From the NCBI GenBank assembly GCA_017622295.1, contig JAGARK010000026.1, positions 29,840-93,839 on the forward strand: DNA of 64,000 nt, read 5' to 3'. The position numbers were made by a program, and so were the translations under genes. Of this stretch, positions 51,727 to 58,739 are shown one piece after another (the stretch's first letter is position 1; every line of letters starts with the position of its first letter). The DNA comes from Oscillospiraceae bacterium. GTDB taxonomy: Bacteria; Bacillota; Clostridia; Oscillospirales; Oscillospiraceae. The notes below the pieces were generated by a model. That model was not told the origin of the DNA. It was given only the letters and a program-made list of their open reading frames with translations, and did not search any database.

Positions 51727-51951
51727 ATGGACATCAAGGAAAAGATCGAGCAGGCTGCCAGGAAGCTTCTGAGCGACAAGGACCTGCTGGCAAAGTTCGA
51801 AAAGAACCCCGCCTCCGTCATTGAGGAGCTGATCGGCGTGGACCTGCCCGACGATCAGGTGAACCAGCTGATCGAGGGCATCAAGGCCAAGATCACCGTC
51901 GACAAGATCGGCAGTGCCCTGGGGGGCCTCGGCAGCCTCTTCGGCAAATAA
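51727..51951 (+). CDS. 74-aa protein resembling a nitrile-hydratase-type leader peptide
   Basis: Small helical protein. FEKNPASVIEELIGVDLPDD at about 24-43 resembles the leaders of NHLP/Nif11-type RiPP precursors (a DPxxALxELLGVxLP pattern). It ends KIGSALGGLGSLFGK, i.e. a GG pair before a seven-residue tail. No modification enzyme, peptidase or transporter is encoded within several kilobases, so a RiPP role is only a hypothesis. The family without enzymes may act in another way. A TGGAGG ribosome site and a dedicated promoter and terminator show it is a real gene. Confidence 0.7.
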   Translation: MDIKEKIEQAARKLLSDKDLLAKFEKNPASVIEELIGVDLPDDQVNQLIEGIKAKITVDKIGSALGGLGSLFGK

Positions 51952-51957
51952 ATAATA

Positions 51958-51986
51958 AAACCACAGCCAATTTGGCTGTGGTTTTT
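51958..51986 (+). terminator. Terminator of the 74-aa gene
   Basis: AAACCACAGCC pairs with GGCTGTGGTTT around AATTT, with a T-run. Confidence 0.9.
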
Positions 51987-51990
51987 ATAT

Positions 51991-52386
51991 TCAGCTTTTC
52001 CGGACGAATTTTTCCTTGCACCGTGGGCAGGTGATGGCGATCTTACCCTTGCCCCGGGGGACCCGGACATTCTGGCGGCACCGGGGGCAATCGTAATAGC
52101 GATGGTCCCGGTCCTTGATCCGGTCAAAAAACTGCAGGAATTTCCGGTTTTCCTGATAGCGCTTGTAGGTATTGCGGGAGAAGGACCGGCAGATGGCCCA
52201 GATCATCAGACCATAGGAAACGGCCGTCAGCAGCAGGTTGGCTACCGCCACCTTCACAAAACCCGTGATCAGGCAGATTGCCAGCGCCACGCCCAAAATC
52301 GCCAGATTCAGTTTATCTGTTCCGTACCTGCCTGCCATAAAGCGCTGCATGGAAGCAGACAGCCTGGCTAAAAACTGTCGAATCAT
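51991..52386 (-). CDS. Membrane protein with C-terminal zinc ribbon
   Basis: Protein of 131 aa. Two helices at about 25-62 lie in a hairpin after a basic N-terminus (FLARLSASMQRFMAGRYG). A linker YKRYQENRKFLQFFDRIKDR follows. The C-terminus is a zinc ribbon with two CPRC pairs, at about 100-103 and 120-123, 20 residues apart. The name and function are unknown. AAGGTG lies before the ATG at 52386; an in-frame GTG at 52398 overlaps that site. Converges with the 74-aa gene and shares its terminator region. Confidence 0.75.
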   Translation of the reverse strand: MIRQFLARLSASMQRFMAGRYGTDKLNLAILGVALAICLITGFVKVAVANLLLTAVSYGLMIWAICRSFSRNTYKRYQENRKFLQFFDRIKDRDHRYYDCPRCRQNVRVPRGKGKIAITCPRCKEKFVRKS

Positions 52387-52550
52387 AAAATTTATCACCT
52401 TGCTAATGGAGTCTGCCTATATTATATTGCAAATAATCAGGATTTCAACACAATGATTCCATTATTTACGGATTGTTTAATATTTCTTTAAGGCTACCCC
52501 CTGATGAAAAGAAGTACTCTAATTCAAGTTCAGTATCAGATAAGTTCCTC

Positions 52551-52579
52551 TTGGCGAAGTGGAAGAAATATGATATACT
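52551..52579 (+). promoter_or_regulatory. GH25 gene promoter
   Basis: -35 TTGGCG (52551-52556), 17 bp, -10 TATACT (52574-52579). The stretch 52400-52550 shows nothing else recognisable. Confidence 0.6.
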
Positions 52580-52609
52580 GGGTCAAAAGAGCACGAAGGA
52601 GATGAGGCT

Positions 52610-53554
52610 GTGGAGACTGAAACCATCAATCTGGAAACAAAGACCCCGAAAAAGAGATCCCTGACCGGATTTCTGGTGGTCGGTGTCATTGTGATGCTGA
52701 TGCTTCTGGTGGTGCTGACCTATCTGTGTCTTCCTTATTTTGAAGCCGGAGTCCCGCAGCTTGCCGCCATGTCCACCGAAGCGCCCACCCTTCCTCCCAC
52801 GCAGCCTCCTACCGAGCCACCCACCGAGGAGCCCACGGAAGCGCCTACCGAAGCTCCGACAGAGCCTCTGCTTCCTGACGAATACCTCAGCCCCTACGGC
52901 GCACTGGATTTCCAGTTCGAGGGACGCTACCTTAAGTGCCTGCGGACCGAGACCCTGACGGGTATCGACGTCTCCTCCCACCAGAAGGACATCGACTGGC
53001 GCTGGGTCAAGGCTTCCGGTGTGGATTTCGCCATGATCCGCATTGCCTACCGGGGCTATGAAAGCGGTAAAATCGTGATGGACTCCTACGCCGAGGCAAA
53101 TCTTTCCGGCGCGGCGGCGGTTGGTCTGCCCGTGGGCGTGTATTTCTTCTCCCAGGCACTGAATGTTGAGGAAGCGAAAGAGGAAGCCGCCTTTGTACTG
53201 GAGGCCATCGCGGAGTACGACATCACCATGCCCGTGGTCTTCGACTGGGAACATGTCAGCGATGAGGACGCCCGCTCCCATGAAATGGACCCCCGGACCC
53301 TGACAGACTGCGCCCTGGCCTTCCTGGGGGCCATCGAAGAGGCGGGCTACACCCCCATGATGTACTTCAACCCCTATCAGGCCCGCAACGACCTGTACCT
53401 GGAGGAGCTAATTGACTACGATTTCTGGCTGGCCCGGTATACCAAGCGCATGGATTTCCCCTACACGGTGAAGATGTGGCAGTACACCGACTCCGGCACC
53501 GTCCCCGGCATCGAAGGCCCCACGGATATCAATGTCTATTTTGTGGAAGAATGA
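52610..53554 (+). CDS. Membrane-anchored GH25 lysozyme-like muramidase
   Basis: Protein of 314 aa. Helix at about 20-41, a TEAPTLPPTQPPTEPPTEEP-type linker at about 56-88, then a glycoside hydrolase family 25 domain from about 117: GIDVSSHQKDIDW (Asp120), VFDWEH at about 210-215 with the catalytic Asp212 and Glu214, and WQYTDSG near the end. It would cleave the MurNAc-GlcNAc bond of peptidoglycan outside the membrane. The start is GTG at 52610, with AAGGAG 8 nt upstream. It is a housekeeping autolysin type rather than a phage lysin, as no phage genes adjoin. Confidence 0.9.
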   Translation: METETINLETKTPKKRSLTGFLVVGVIVMLMLLVVLTYLCLPYFEAGVPQLAAMSTEAPTLPPTQPPTEPPTEEPTEAPTEAPTEPLLPDEYLSPYGALDFQFEGRYLKCLRTETLTGIDVSSHQKDIDWRWVKASGVDFAMIRIAYRGYESGKIVMDSYAEANLSGAAAVGLPVGVYFFSQALNVEEAKEEAAFVLEAIAEYDITMPVVFDWEHVSDEDARSHEMDPRTLTDCALAFLGAIEEAGYTPMMYFNPYQARNDLYLEELIDYDFWLARYTKRMDFPYTVKMWQYTDSGTVPGIEGPTDINVYFVEE

Positions 53555-53561
53555 ACATACC

Positions 53562-53593
53562 ATCACCCGGCGCTATGCGCCGGGTGATTTTTT
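53562..53593 (+). terminator. GH25 gene terminator
   Basis: 12-bp stem ATCACCCGGCGC / GCGCCGGGTGAT with a TAT loop and T6. Confidence 0.9.
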
Positions 53594-53668
53594 GAATTTT
53601 TCTCCGCCGGGGTTTTCTCCGGCGGTAAACTGTGGTAAAATATGAAAAACGACCAAAAGGAGCGCGCT

Positions 53669-54301
53669 ATGGGAAAATTTCTGATCTTCTGCGCGGCGGA
53701 ATTCGACACACTGGCCCAGCCCATCGGGCCGGAGGATTTTATCCTCGCCGCCGACGGGGGACTGCGGCATCTGGAAAAACTGAATATCAAGCCCCATGGC
53801 ATTCTGGGAGATTTCGACTCTCTTGGCTATGTGCCGCAGGGGGCTCAGGTCTTCCCGGTGGAGAAGGACGACACCGATTCCATGCTGGCCGTCCGGAAGG
53901 GACTGGAGCTGGGATTCCGGGAATTCGTTCTCTACGGCAGTCTGGGTGGCCCGAGACTGGACCACACCATCGCCAATTTTCAGACCCTGCAGTTCCTGGC
54001 GGACCACGGCGCCCGGGGGTATCTGGTGGGAAATAACTATCTCGTCACCGTCATCAAAGACGAGACTGTATCCTTCCCGAAGGAGGCCAAGGGCATCTTG
54101 TCCCTCTTCTGCCTGGGCCCCGACGCCCGGGAGGTGACCCTGACGGGCCTGCAGTATCCGCTGGAAAAGGGAACGCTGACCAGCGGATTCCCCCTGGGGG
54201 TCAGCAACCATTTCACCGGGGAGGCCGCGCAAATTACCGTAGGGCAGGGGAGTATCCTGGCCCTCTGGGACAGAAAGAACGGATTTCCGAAAAGATCATG
54301 A
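53669..54301 (+). CDS. thiN: Thiamine pyrophosphokinase
   Basis: Transfers pyrophosphate from ATP to thiamine, giving thiamine pyrophosphate. The protein has 210 aa. AADGGLRHLE at about 29-38, GDFDSLG at about 49-55 and EKDDTDSMLAVRKG at about 67-80 carry the conserved Asp residues; GSLGGPRLDHTIAN follows. The thiamine-binding SNHFTG lies near the C-terminus. AAAAGGAG precedes the ATG at 53669, excluding the upstream ATG at 53642. The usual partners rpe and rsgA are not adjacent, and no TPP riboswitch was seen upstream. Confidence 0.93.
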   Translation: MGKFLIFCAAEFDTLAQPIGPEDFILAADGGLRHLEKLNIKPHGILGDFDSLGYVPQGAQVFPVEKDDTDSMLAVRKGLELGFREFVLYGSLGGPRLDHTIANFQTLQFLADHGARGYLVGNNYLVTVIKDETVSFPKEAKGILSLFCLGPDAREVTLTGLQYPLEKGTLTSGFPLGVSNHFTGEAAQITVGQGSILALWDRKNGFPKRS

Positions 54302-54322
54302 TCCCTATAAGGAGGCGTCTTT

Positions 54323-55690
54323 ATGCTGACTTATGAACTGAAAAAATCTCCCGGTGTCCCCCTGTATGAAGCGCTGTACCGCTGCATCCGGGCGGACATT
54401 CTCTCCGGAAATCTGAAACCCGGTGAGAAGCTCCCCAGCAAACGTGCCCTGTCCCAGAATCTGGAGGTCAGCAAAATCACCGTGGAGGGTGCCTACGGCC
54501 AGCTGCTGGCGGAGGGGTACATCCGGGCCCAGGAAAAGGTGGGCTATTTTGTGGAGGATATTCCCCAATCCGTCCACGTTCCTGTGGAAAACCCTTCAGC
54601 CCCGGTAGATCCGGAAGCATCAGCAGAACTCCAGTCCGGCGGCCCGGAGCATTTTCCCTTCTCGGTGTGGAGCAAGCTGCAGCGGGAAGTGATGCTGGAC
54701 TACGGTGAGAGGCTGCTGCTGCCCATGCCCAATCAGGGCATCCGGGAGCTGCGCTGCGCCATCGCCGAGCACCTGGCGGGCTTCCGGGGTATGCACGTCA
54801 GCCCCGAAAATATCCTCATCGGCGCGGGCACGGACTTTCTTTACAATCTGCTGATCCAGCTGCTGGGCCGTGACAAGATCTACGCTGTAGAGGACCCGGG
54901 CTACGGCAAGATCCGTAAAATCTACTCTGCTGGCGGCGTCCGATGCATCGGAGCCCCCATGGACCACTGCGGCGTCCGGCCGGAGTGCCTGGAAAACGCT
55001 GATGTGCTGCACATTTCCCCCTCACACCACTTTCCCACAGGACTGGTTACCCCGGTCCAGCGGCGGCAGGAGCTGCTGAGCTGGGCGGAAGGCACGGAGC
55101 GTTACATCATCGAAGACGACTATGACTCTGAATTTCGCTTCGACGCCCACCCTATGCCCACCATGCAGTCCCTGGACCGCAAAGGGCGGGTGATCTATAT
55201 GAATACCTTCTCCAAAACCCTGGCCCCCTCCATCCGAATCAGCTATATGGTGTTGCCCACCGCTCTGATGGAGACCTACCGGGAAAAGCTGGGCTTTTAC
55301 ACCTGCACCGTTTCCAGCTTTGAGCAGTACACCCTGGCACGGTTCCTGAGCCGGGGATATTTTGAAAAGCACATCAACCGGATGCGCAAATTCTACAAGC
55401 AGCGCCGCAACCGGGTGGTTTCCGCTCTGAACGGCTGCGCTTTCGCCAATCTCCTGCAGATCCGGGAGGAGGATGCGGGACTGCATTTTCTGTTGAAGGT
55501 GGACACGGAACTTTCCGATGAGGCTCTCACCGCACTGTGTGCCCGGGCCGGCATCCATTTAAGAACCCTCAGCAGCTATTATCGCGGCGAGGCCCCGGAG
55601 GAGGTACGGCACCATCTTGTGATCAACTACGCCGGACTCCGGGAGGAGACCCTGGAGCAGGTGCTGAAAAACATTGAAAAAACTCCCTGA
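54323..55690 (+). CDS. MocR/PdxR-type GntR regulator with aminotransferase domain
   Basis: Transcription regulator of 455 aa. A GntR winged helix is at about 13-78 (LPSKRALSQNLEVSKITVEGAYGQL), followed by a fold-type I aminotransferase domain from about 110 with a PLP-type lysine in NTFSKTLAPSIRISY. Such proteins use PLP as effector and usually control a neighbouring gene for PLP, GABA or amino-acid metabolism. The natural target is unclear: the aminotransferase at 50486 and thiN are the nearest candidates, and no pdxS/pdxT or gabT is adjacent. TAAGGAGG precedes the start. Confidence 0.9.
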   Translation: MLTYELKKSPGVPLYEALYRCIRADILSGNLKPGEKLPSKRALSQNLEVSKITVEGAYGQLLAEGYIRAQEKVGYFVEDIPQSVHVPVENPSAPVDPEASAELQSGGPEHFPFSVWSKLQREVMLDYGERLLLPMPNQGIRELRCAIAEHLAGFRGMHVSPENILIGAGTDFLYNLLIQLLGRDKIYAVEDPGYGKIRKIYSAGGVRCIGAPMDHCGVRPECLENADVLHISPSHHFPTGLVTPVQRRQELLSWAEGTERYIIEDDYDSEFRFDAHPMPTMQSLDRKGRVIYMNTFSKTLAPSIRISYMVLPTALMETYREKLGFYTCTVSSFEQYTLARFLSRGYFEKHINRMRKFYKQRRNRVVSALNGCAFANLLQIREEDAGLHFLLKVDTELSDEALTALCARAGIHLRTLSSYYRGEAPEEVRHHLVINYAGLREETLEQVLKNIEKTP

Positions 55691-55709
55691 TGATCCATCA
55701 GGGAGTTTT
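55679..55709 (+). terminator. MocR gene terminator overlapping its stop codon
   Basis: AACTCCCTGATG pairs with CATCAGGGAGTT. The TGA stop lies inside the stem, and a T-run follows. Confidence 0.85.
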
Positions 55710-55723
55710 TCGCGTTCAAAGGG

Positions 55724-55758
55724 CAAAAAAACCGCCCCAGGTATTCCCAGGACGGTGC
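55724..55758 (-). terminator. Terminator of the HPr-like gene
   Basis: On the minus strand an imperfect stem (CCGTCC with GGGCGG) is followed by seven T residues, about 35 bp past the gene end. Confidence 0.6.
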
Positions 55759-55787
55759 TACAAGAGCCTTATTTATGCGGGTCGGAG

Positions 55788-56024
55788 TCAGTCGATCAGA
55801 AAACGGCCCACTTTCACGCGGAACGCTTCGCCGATCTCTTCGCTGCAGTCCAGCTGCAGCACCAGCGGCCGATCCATGCTCAATGTGAAAATGCCCATCA
55901 GACTTTTGGCATTCACCCTGCGGTGACCGTCGGTGATTCCAATATAAAAATCTTCCTTCGAGGCAATGACCGAAAGGGACCGGACATCCTGAAAAGATTT
56001 CACTCTGACGTACATTTCCTGCAT
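55788..56024 (-). CDS. HPr-like protein lacking the phosphorylatable histidine
   Basis: Protein of 78 aa. The middle and C-terminal part, NAKSLMGIFTLSMDRPLVLQ at about 38-57, matches the HPr fold, including the Ser46-type region. The N-terminal GIHARPA loop with His15 is absent; the corresponding segment reads VIASKEDFYIG. It therefore cannot carry a PTS phosphate on that residue and may act as a regulator. GGGGAGG lies 7 nt before the ATG at 56024, so expression is likely. It stands alone on the minus strand. Confidence 0.75.
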   Translation of the reverse strand: MQEMYVRVKSFQDVRSLSVIASKEDFYIGITDGHRRVNAKSLMGIFTLSMDRPLVLQLDCSEEIGEAFRVKVGRFLID

Positions 56025-56198
56025 GAAAAAACCTCCCCTATGCTGTACAAAGAACCCAATTTCGTGTATAATGGGGGGAGCAATCTGGGGCGACCGGCTC
56101 CAACTTGACTAAGATTATAGCGGAAGATTCCTGATTTTTCAATTGACGCTTTGGACGATTAACACAAAAACTAAAACTCGAATTTGGTGGAAATAACA

Positions 56199-57485
56199 AT
56201 GAAGTTTGCTTTTTATACCCTCGGATGCAAAACAAATCAGTACGAAACCCAGGCCATGGAGCAGCTGCTGCGCGAACGCGGACATGAAATCGTGCCCTTT
56301 GACGCAAATGCTGACGGCTACATCGTCAATACCTGCTCCGTCACCGCCGTGGCTGACAAGAAGAACCGGGCCGTCATCCGCCGGTGCCGCCGGAGCAATC
56401 CCGATGCTGTGCTGGGTGTCTGCGGCTGCTATACCCAGCACGACGCCGAGGCCGTCCGGGCCCTCAGCGCCGATGTCCTGGGCGGCAGCGGCAGCCGGCA
56501 GGAATTCATCAGTATGATGATCGAGGCTGTGGAAAACCGCAGCCATCAGGAATCCCTGGATAACGCCCTGCGGCGCCGGGATTTCGAGGTTCTCCCCGCC
56601 GGAGGACTGGAGGAGCGGACAAGAGCCATGGTCAAGGTCCAGGACGGCTGCGTCAATTTCTGCTCCTACTGCATCATTCCCTACACCCGGGGCCCCATCC
56701 GTTCGGCGCCTCTGAATCTGGCGGTAGAGCAGGCGAAGGAGCTGGCCGAGCAGGGCTACAGGGAAATCGTGGTGACAGGCATCGAGATCGCATCCTGGGG
56801 CGTGGATCTTCCCGGCAAGCCCCCGGTGACAGATCTGATCGCAGCGCTGTGTGAAGCGGTACCCGGCATGCGGGTCCGGCTTGGCAGTCTGGAACCCCGG
56901 ATCGTGACGGAGGCATTCTGCGAAAGACTGAAAAAGTACCGCAATTTGTGCCCCCAGTTCCATCTTTCCATGCAGTCCGGCTGCGACACGGTCCTGGCCC
57001 GGATGAAGCGCAAATACGACACCGCCCGCTATTACGAGAGCGTGGAGCTTCTGAACCGCCATTTTCCCGGCTGCGCCATCACCACGGACATGATCGTGGC
57101 CTTCCCCGGAGAGACGGAGGAAGAATTCCGGCAGAGTCTGGACTTTATCCGCAAGTGCGGCTTCGCGGATATGCACATTTTCCCCTATTCCCGCCGCCCC
57201 GGCACCCCTGCGGACAAGATGCCCGGTCAGCATAATAATGACACCAAAGAGGCCCGTTCCCGTGCCGCCATCGCCGTGGCTGAGGAAATGAGCCGCAGCT
57301 ACCGGGAAAACCTCGTCGGCAGCACCCACGAAGTCCTTTTTGAAGAGGTTTCCGACGGCTTCTACACCGGTCACGCCCCAAACTATGTGAAATTCTATGT
57401 AGAAGGGGAGCATCTCCACAACCAGGTGCACAATGTGGAAGTCACCGGCCTTTTCAAAGACGGCGTCATGGGAAGAATTGTATAA
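56199..57485 (+). CDS. mtaB: tRNA t6A37 methylthiotransferase MtaB
   Basis: Radical SAM methylthiotransferase of 428 aa that converts t6A37 to ms2t6A37 in tRNAs reading ANN codons. The N-terminal UPF0004 cluster ligands are Cys10 (TLGCKTNQYE), Cys46 (NTCSV) and Cys75 (GVCGC). The radical SAM cluster is Cys151-x3-Cys155-x2-Cys158. A TRAM-like C-terminus follows. GCKTNQYE is characteristic of MtaB rather than MiaB. The ATG at 56199 is preferred over a TTG at 56184 because GGTGGAAA lies just before it. Confidence 0.94.
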   Translation: MKFAFYTLGCKTNQYETQAMEQLLRERGHEIVPFDANADGYIVNTCSVTAVADKKNRAVIRRCRRSNPDAVLGVCGCYTQHDAEAVRALSADVLGGSGSRQEFISMMIEAVENRSHQESLDNALRRRDFEVLPAGGLEERTRAMVKVQDGCVNFCSYCIIPYTRGPIRSAPLNLAVEQAKELAEQGYREIVVTGIEIASWGVDLPGKPPVTDLIAALCEAVPGMRVRLGSLEPRIVTEAFCERLKKYRNLCPQFHLSMQSGCDTVLARMKRKYDTARYYESVELLNRHFPGCAITTDMIVAFPGETEEEFRQSLDFIRKCGFADMHIFPYSRRPGTPADKMPGQHNNDTKEARSRAAIAVAEEMSRSYRENLVGSTHEVLFEEVSDGFYTGHAPNYVKFYVEGEHLHNQVHNVEVTGLFKDGVMGRIV

Positions 57486-57580
57486 TGTAAAATTCAGAAT
57501 GCAGAATTATGGTGTGCGCAAAGTCCACGATTTAAATAAGTTTTCGAAGAAAACACATTCATTTTGCATTTCAATTCCCC
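57486..57580. repeat. AATGCAGAATGC-type element, inverted copy
   Basis: Reads as the reverse complement of 31618-31700: TTCAGAATGCAGAATTATGG, then GTGCGC, a GTTTTCGAAGAAAAC hairpin and ATTTTGCATTTC. It starts directly after the mtaB stop. Confidence 0.75.
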
Positions 57581-57582
57581 CC

Positions 57583-57611
57583 TTGCAATCCAAAAAATCC
57601 CATGATATAAT
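57583..57611 (+). promoter_or_regulatory. queH promoter
   Basis: -35 TTGCAA (57583-57588), 17 bp, -10 TATAAT (57606-57611). Confidence 0.8.
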
Positions 57612-57640
57612 TAATTTTTAGTTCTTTTCGGAGGTTTTTT

Positions 57641-58186
57641 ATGAAAACCCTGCTGCATATCTGCTGCGCCCCCTGCGCCAATCAGCCCATTGAGGTGCTC
57701 CGGGGCGACGGTATCGAAGTCGCCGGATTTTGGTACAATCCCAATATCCACCCCTTCACCGAATACCGCTCCCGGCGCAATACCCTCCGGGAGTACGCCC
57801 AGACCATCGATCTGAAGCTCATCGAGCGGGACGACTACGGCCTGCGGCCCTTCGTCCGGGAGGTGGCTGAAGATATCGACGGCCGCTGCGTCAAGTGCTA
57901 CGAAATGCGCCTGTTTGAAACGGCCAGACAGGCCGCGGAGGGCGGCTTCGACAGCTTTACATCCAGCCTGTTCATCAGCCCCTATCAGAATCATGAGCTG
58001 ATGCGGGAGACTGCGGAACGGGCCGCCTTTGAGTACGGCGTGGAATTTCTCTACCGGGATTTCCGTCCCTATTTCCGGGCCGGTCAGGATTTCGCCCGGG
58101 AGCACGGCTTCTACATGCAAAAATACTGCGGCTGCGTCTTCTCCGAGCAGGAGAGATATCTGAAGCCGAAGAAAATCATTCCCTAA
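57641..58186 (+). CDS. queH: Epoxyqueuosine reductase QueH
   Basis: Last step of queuosine synthesis in organisms without QueG: reduces epoxyqueuosine in tRNA to queuosine. The protein has 181 aa. Conserved cysteines are in HICCAPC (Cys8, Cys9, Cys12), RCVKCYEMRL at about 86-95 and YCGCVFSE at about 165-172, ligands of the iron-sulfur and iron site. FWYNPNIHP and SLFISPYQNH are further family marks. TTCGGAGG precedes the start. Its TAA stop is formed by the first bases of the inverted repeat that bounds the DUF559 element. Confidence 0.93.
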   Translation: MKTLLHICCAPCANQPIEVLRGDGIEVAGFWYNPNIHPFTEYRSRRNTLREYAQTIDLKLIERDDYGLRPFVREVAEDIDGRCVKCYEMRLFETARQAAEGGFDSFTSSLFISPYQNHELMRETAERAAFEYGVEFLYRDFRPYFRAGQDFAREHGFYMQKYCGCVFSEQERYLKPKKIIP

Positions 58187-58725
58187 TACCTTCCCCCTGG
58201 GGCGAAGGTGGCCCGAAGGGCCGGATGAGGGGACCCCGCTGTCAGTTATTGAGAGTATGAAAAGAAATGAGCAACTGAAAAAATACGCCCAGGAACTACG
58301 AAAGAATATGACCAAAGAAGAAAATCTTTTGTGGTACCATTTCCTGCGGCATTATAATGTACAGTTTCGTCGCCAATGCCCGTTTGGGCAGTATATTGTG
58401 GATTTTTACTGTGCCAAAGCACGACTGGTGGTAGAACTGGATGGTTCTCAGCATTACAACCCGCAGACCTTCGAATACGACCGCTCCCGAACTGCCTATC
58501 TGGAATCACTGGATCTGAAAGTTCTACGTTTTTCCAACAGGGAAGTTTTGCAGCAGTTTGAAAACGTGTGTCAAGTGATCGACGTTGCCATTAAAGAACG
58601 CTTTTCGGAAGGTCCCGTTTTCATAGGGAAAGGCCGCAGAGCCTTATCAACAGAGTACTATTCGAGGGCAGAGTCCCCTCATCCGCCCCCTGCGGGGGCA
58701 CCTTCCCCCCAGGGGGAAGGTATTA
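58184..58725. mobile_element. Inverted-repeat-bounded element carrying a DUF559 nuclease gene (542 bp)
   Basis: The left end starts TAATACCTTCCCCCTGGGG, the right end is its inverted copy, and the similarity extends about 50 bp inward (58184-58238 and 58672-58725), including an identical CGGATGAGGGGAC. Each arm has a small internal hairpin whose sequence differs between arms but whose pairing is kept (GCCC-GAA-GGGC and CCCCC-GCA-GGGGG). The DUF559 frame fills the space between. The same CCTTCCCC palindrome occurs without a gene at 1-38 and 7831-7854. Confidence 0.7.
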
Positions 58726-58739
58726 AGATTGGAGGCATT
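58257..58739 (+). CDS. DUF559 (Vsr-like) endonuclease-domain protein, frame open into the next gene
   Basis: DUF559 domain of about 115 aa: AQELRKNMTKEENLLWYHFL at about 11-30, FRRQCPFGQYIVDFYC with the catalytic Asp at about 38-53, and VVELDGSQHY at about 58-67 with the Glu, a PD-(D/E)xK-type site. Such proteins are related to very-short-patch endonucleases; their job is unknown. There is no stop codon of its own. After residue 115 the frame runs through the right inverted repeat (translated as a Pro/Gly-rich stretch) and continues in frame into the methyltransferase up to 59873, giving a 538-aa frame. No good ribosome site precedes 58257. Confidence 0.75.

Noticed and set aside
52610-53554. 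GH25 protein as a phage endolysin
   Set aside because: It has a membrane anchor and linker, its own promoter and terminator, and no holin or other phage gene nearby.
53594-53668. TPP riboswitch upstream of thiN
   Set aside because: The gap is only 75 bp and lacks the conserved CTGAGA and related boxes.
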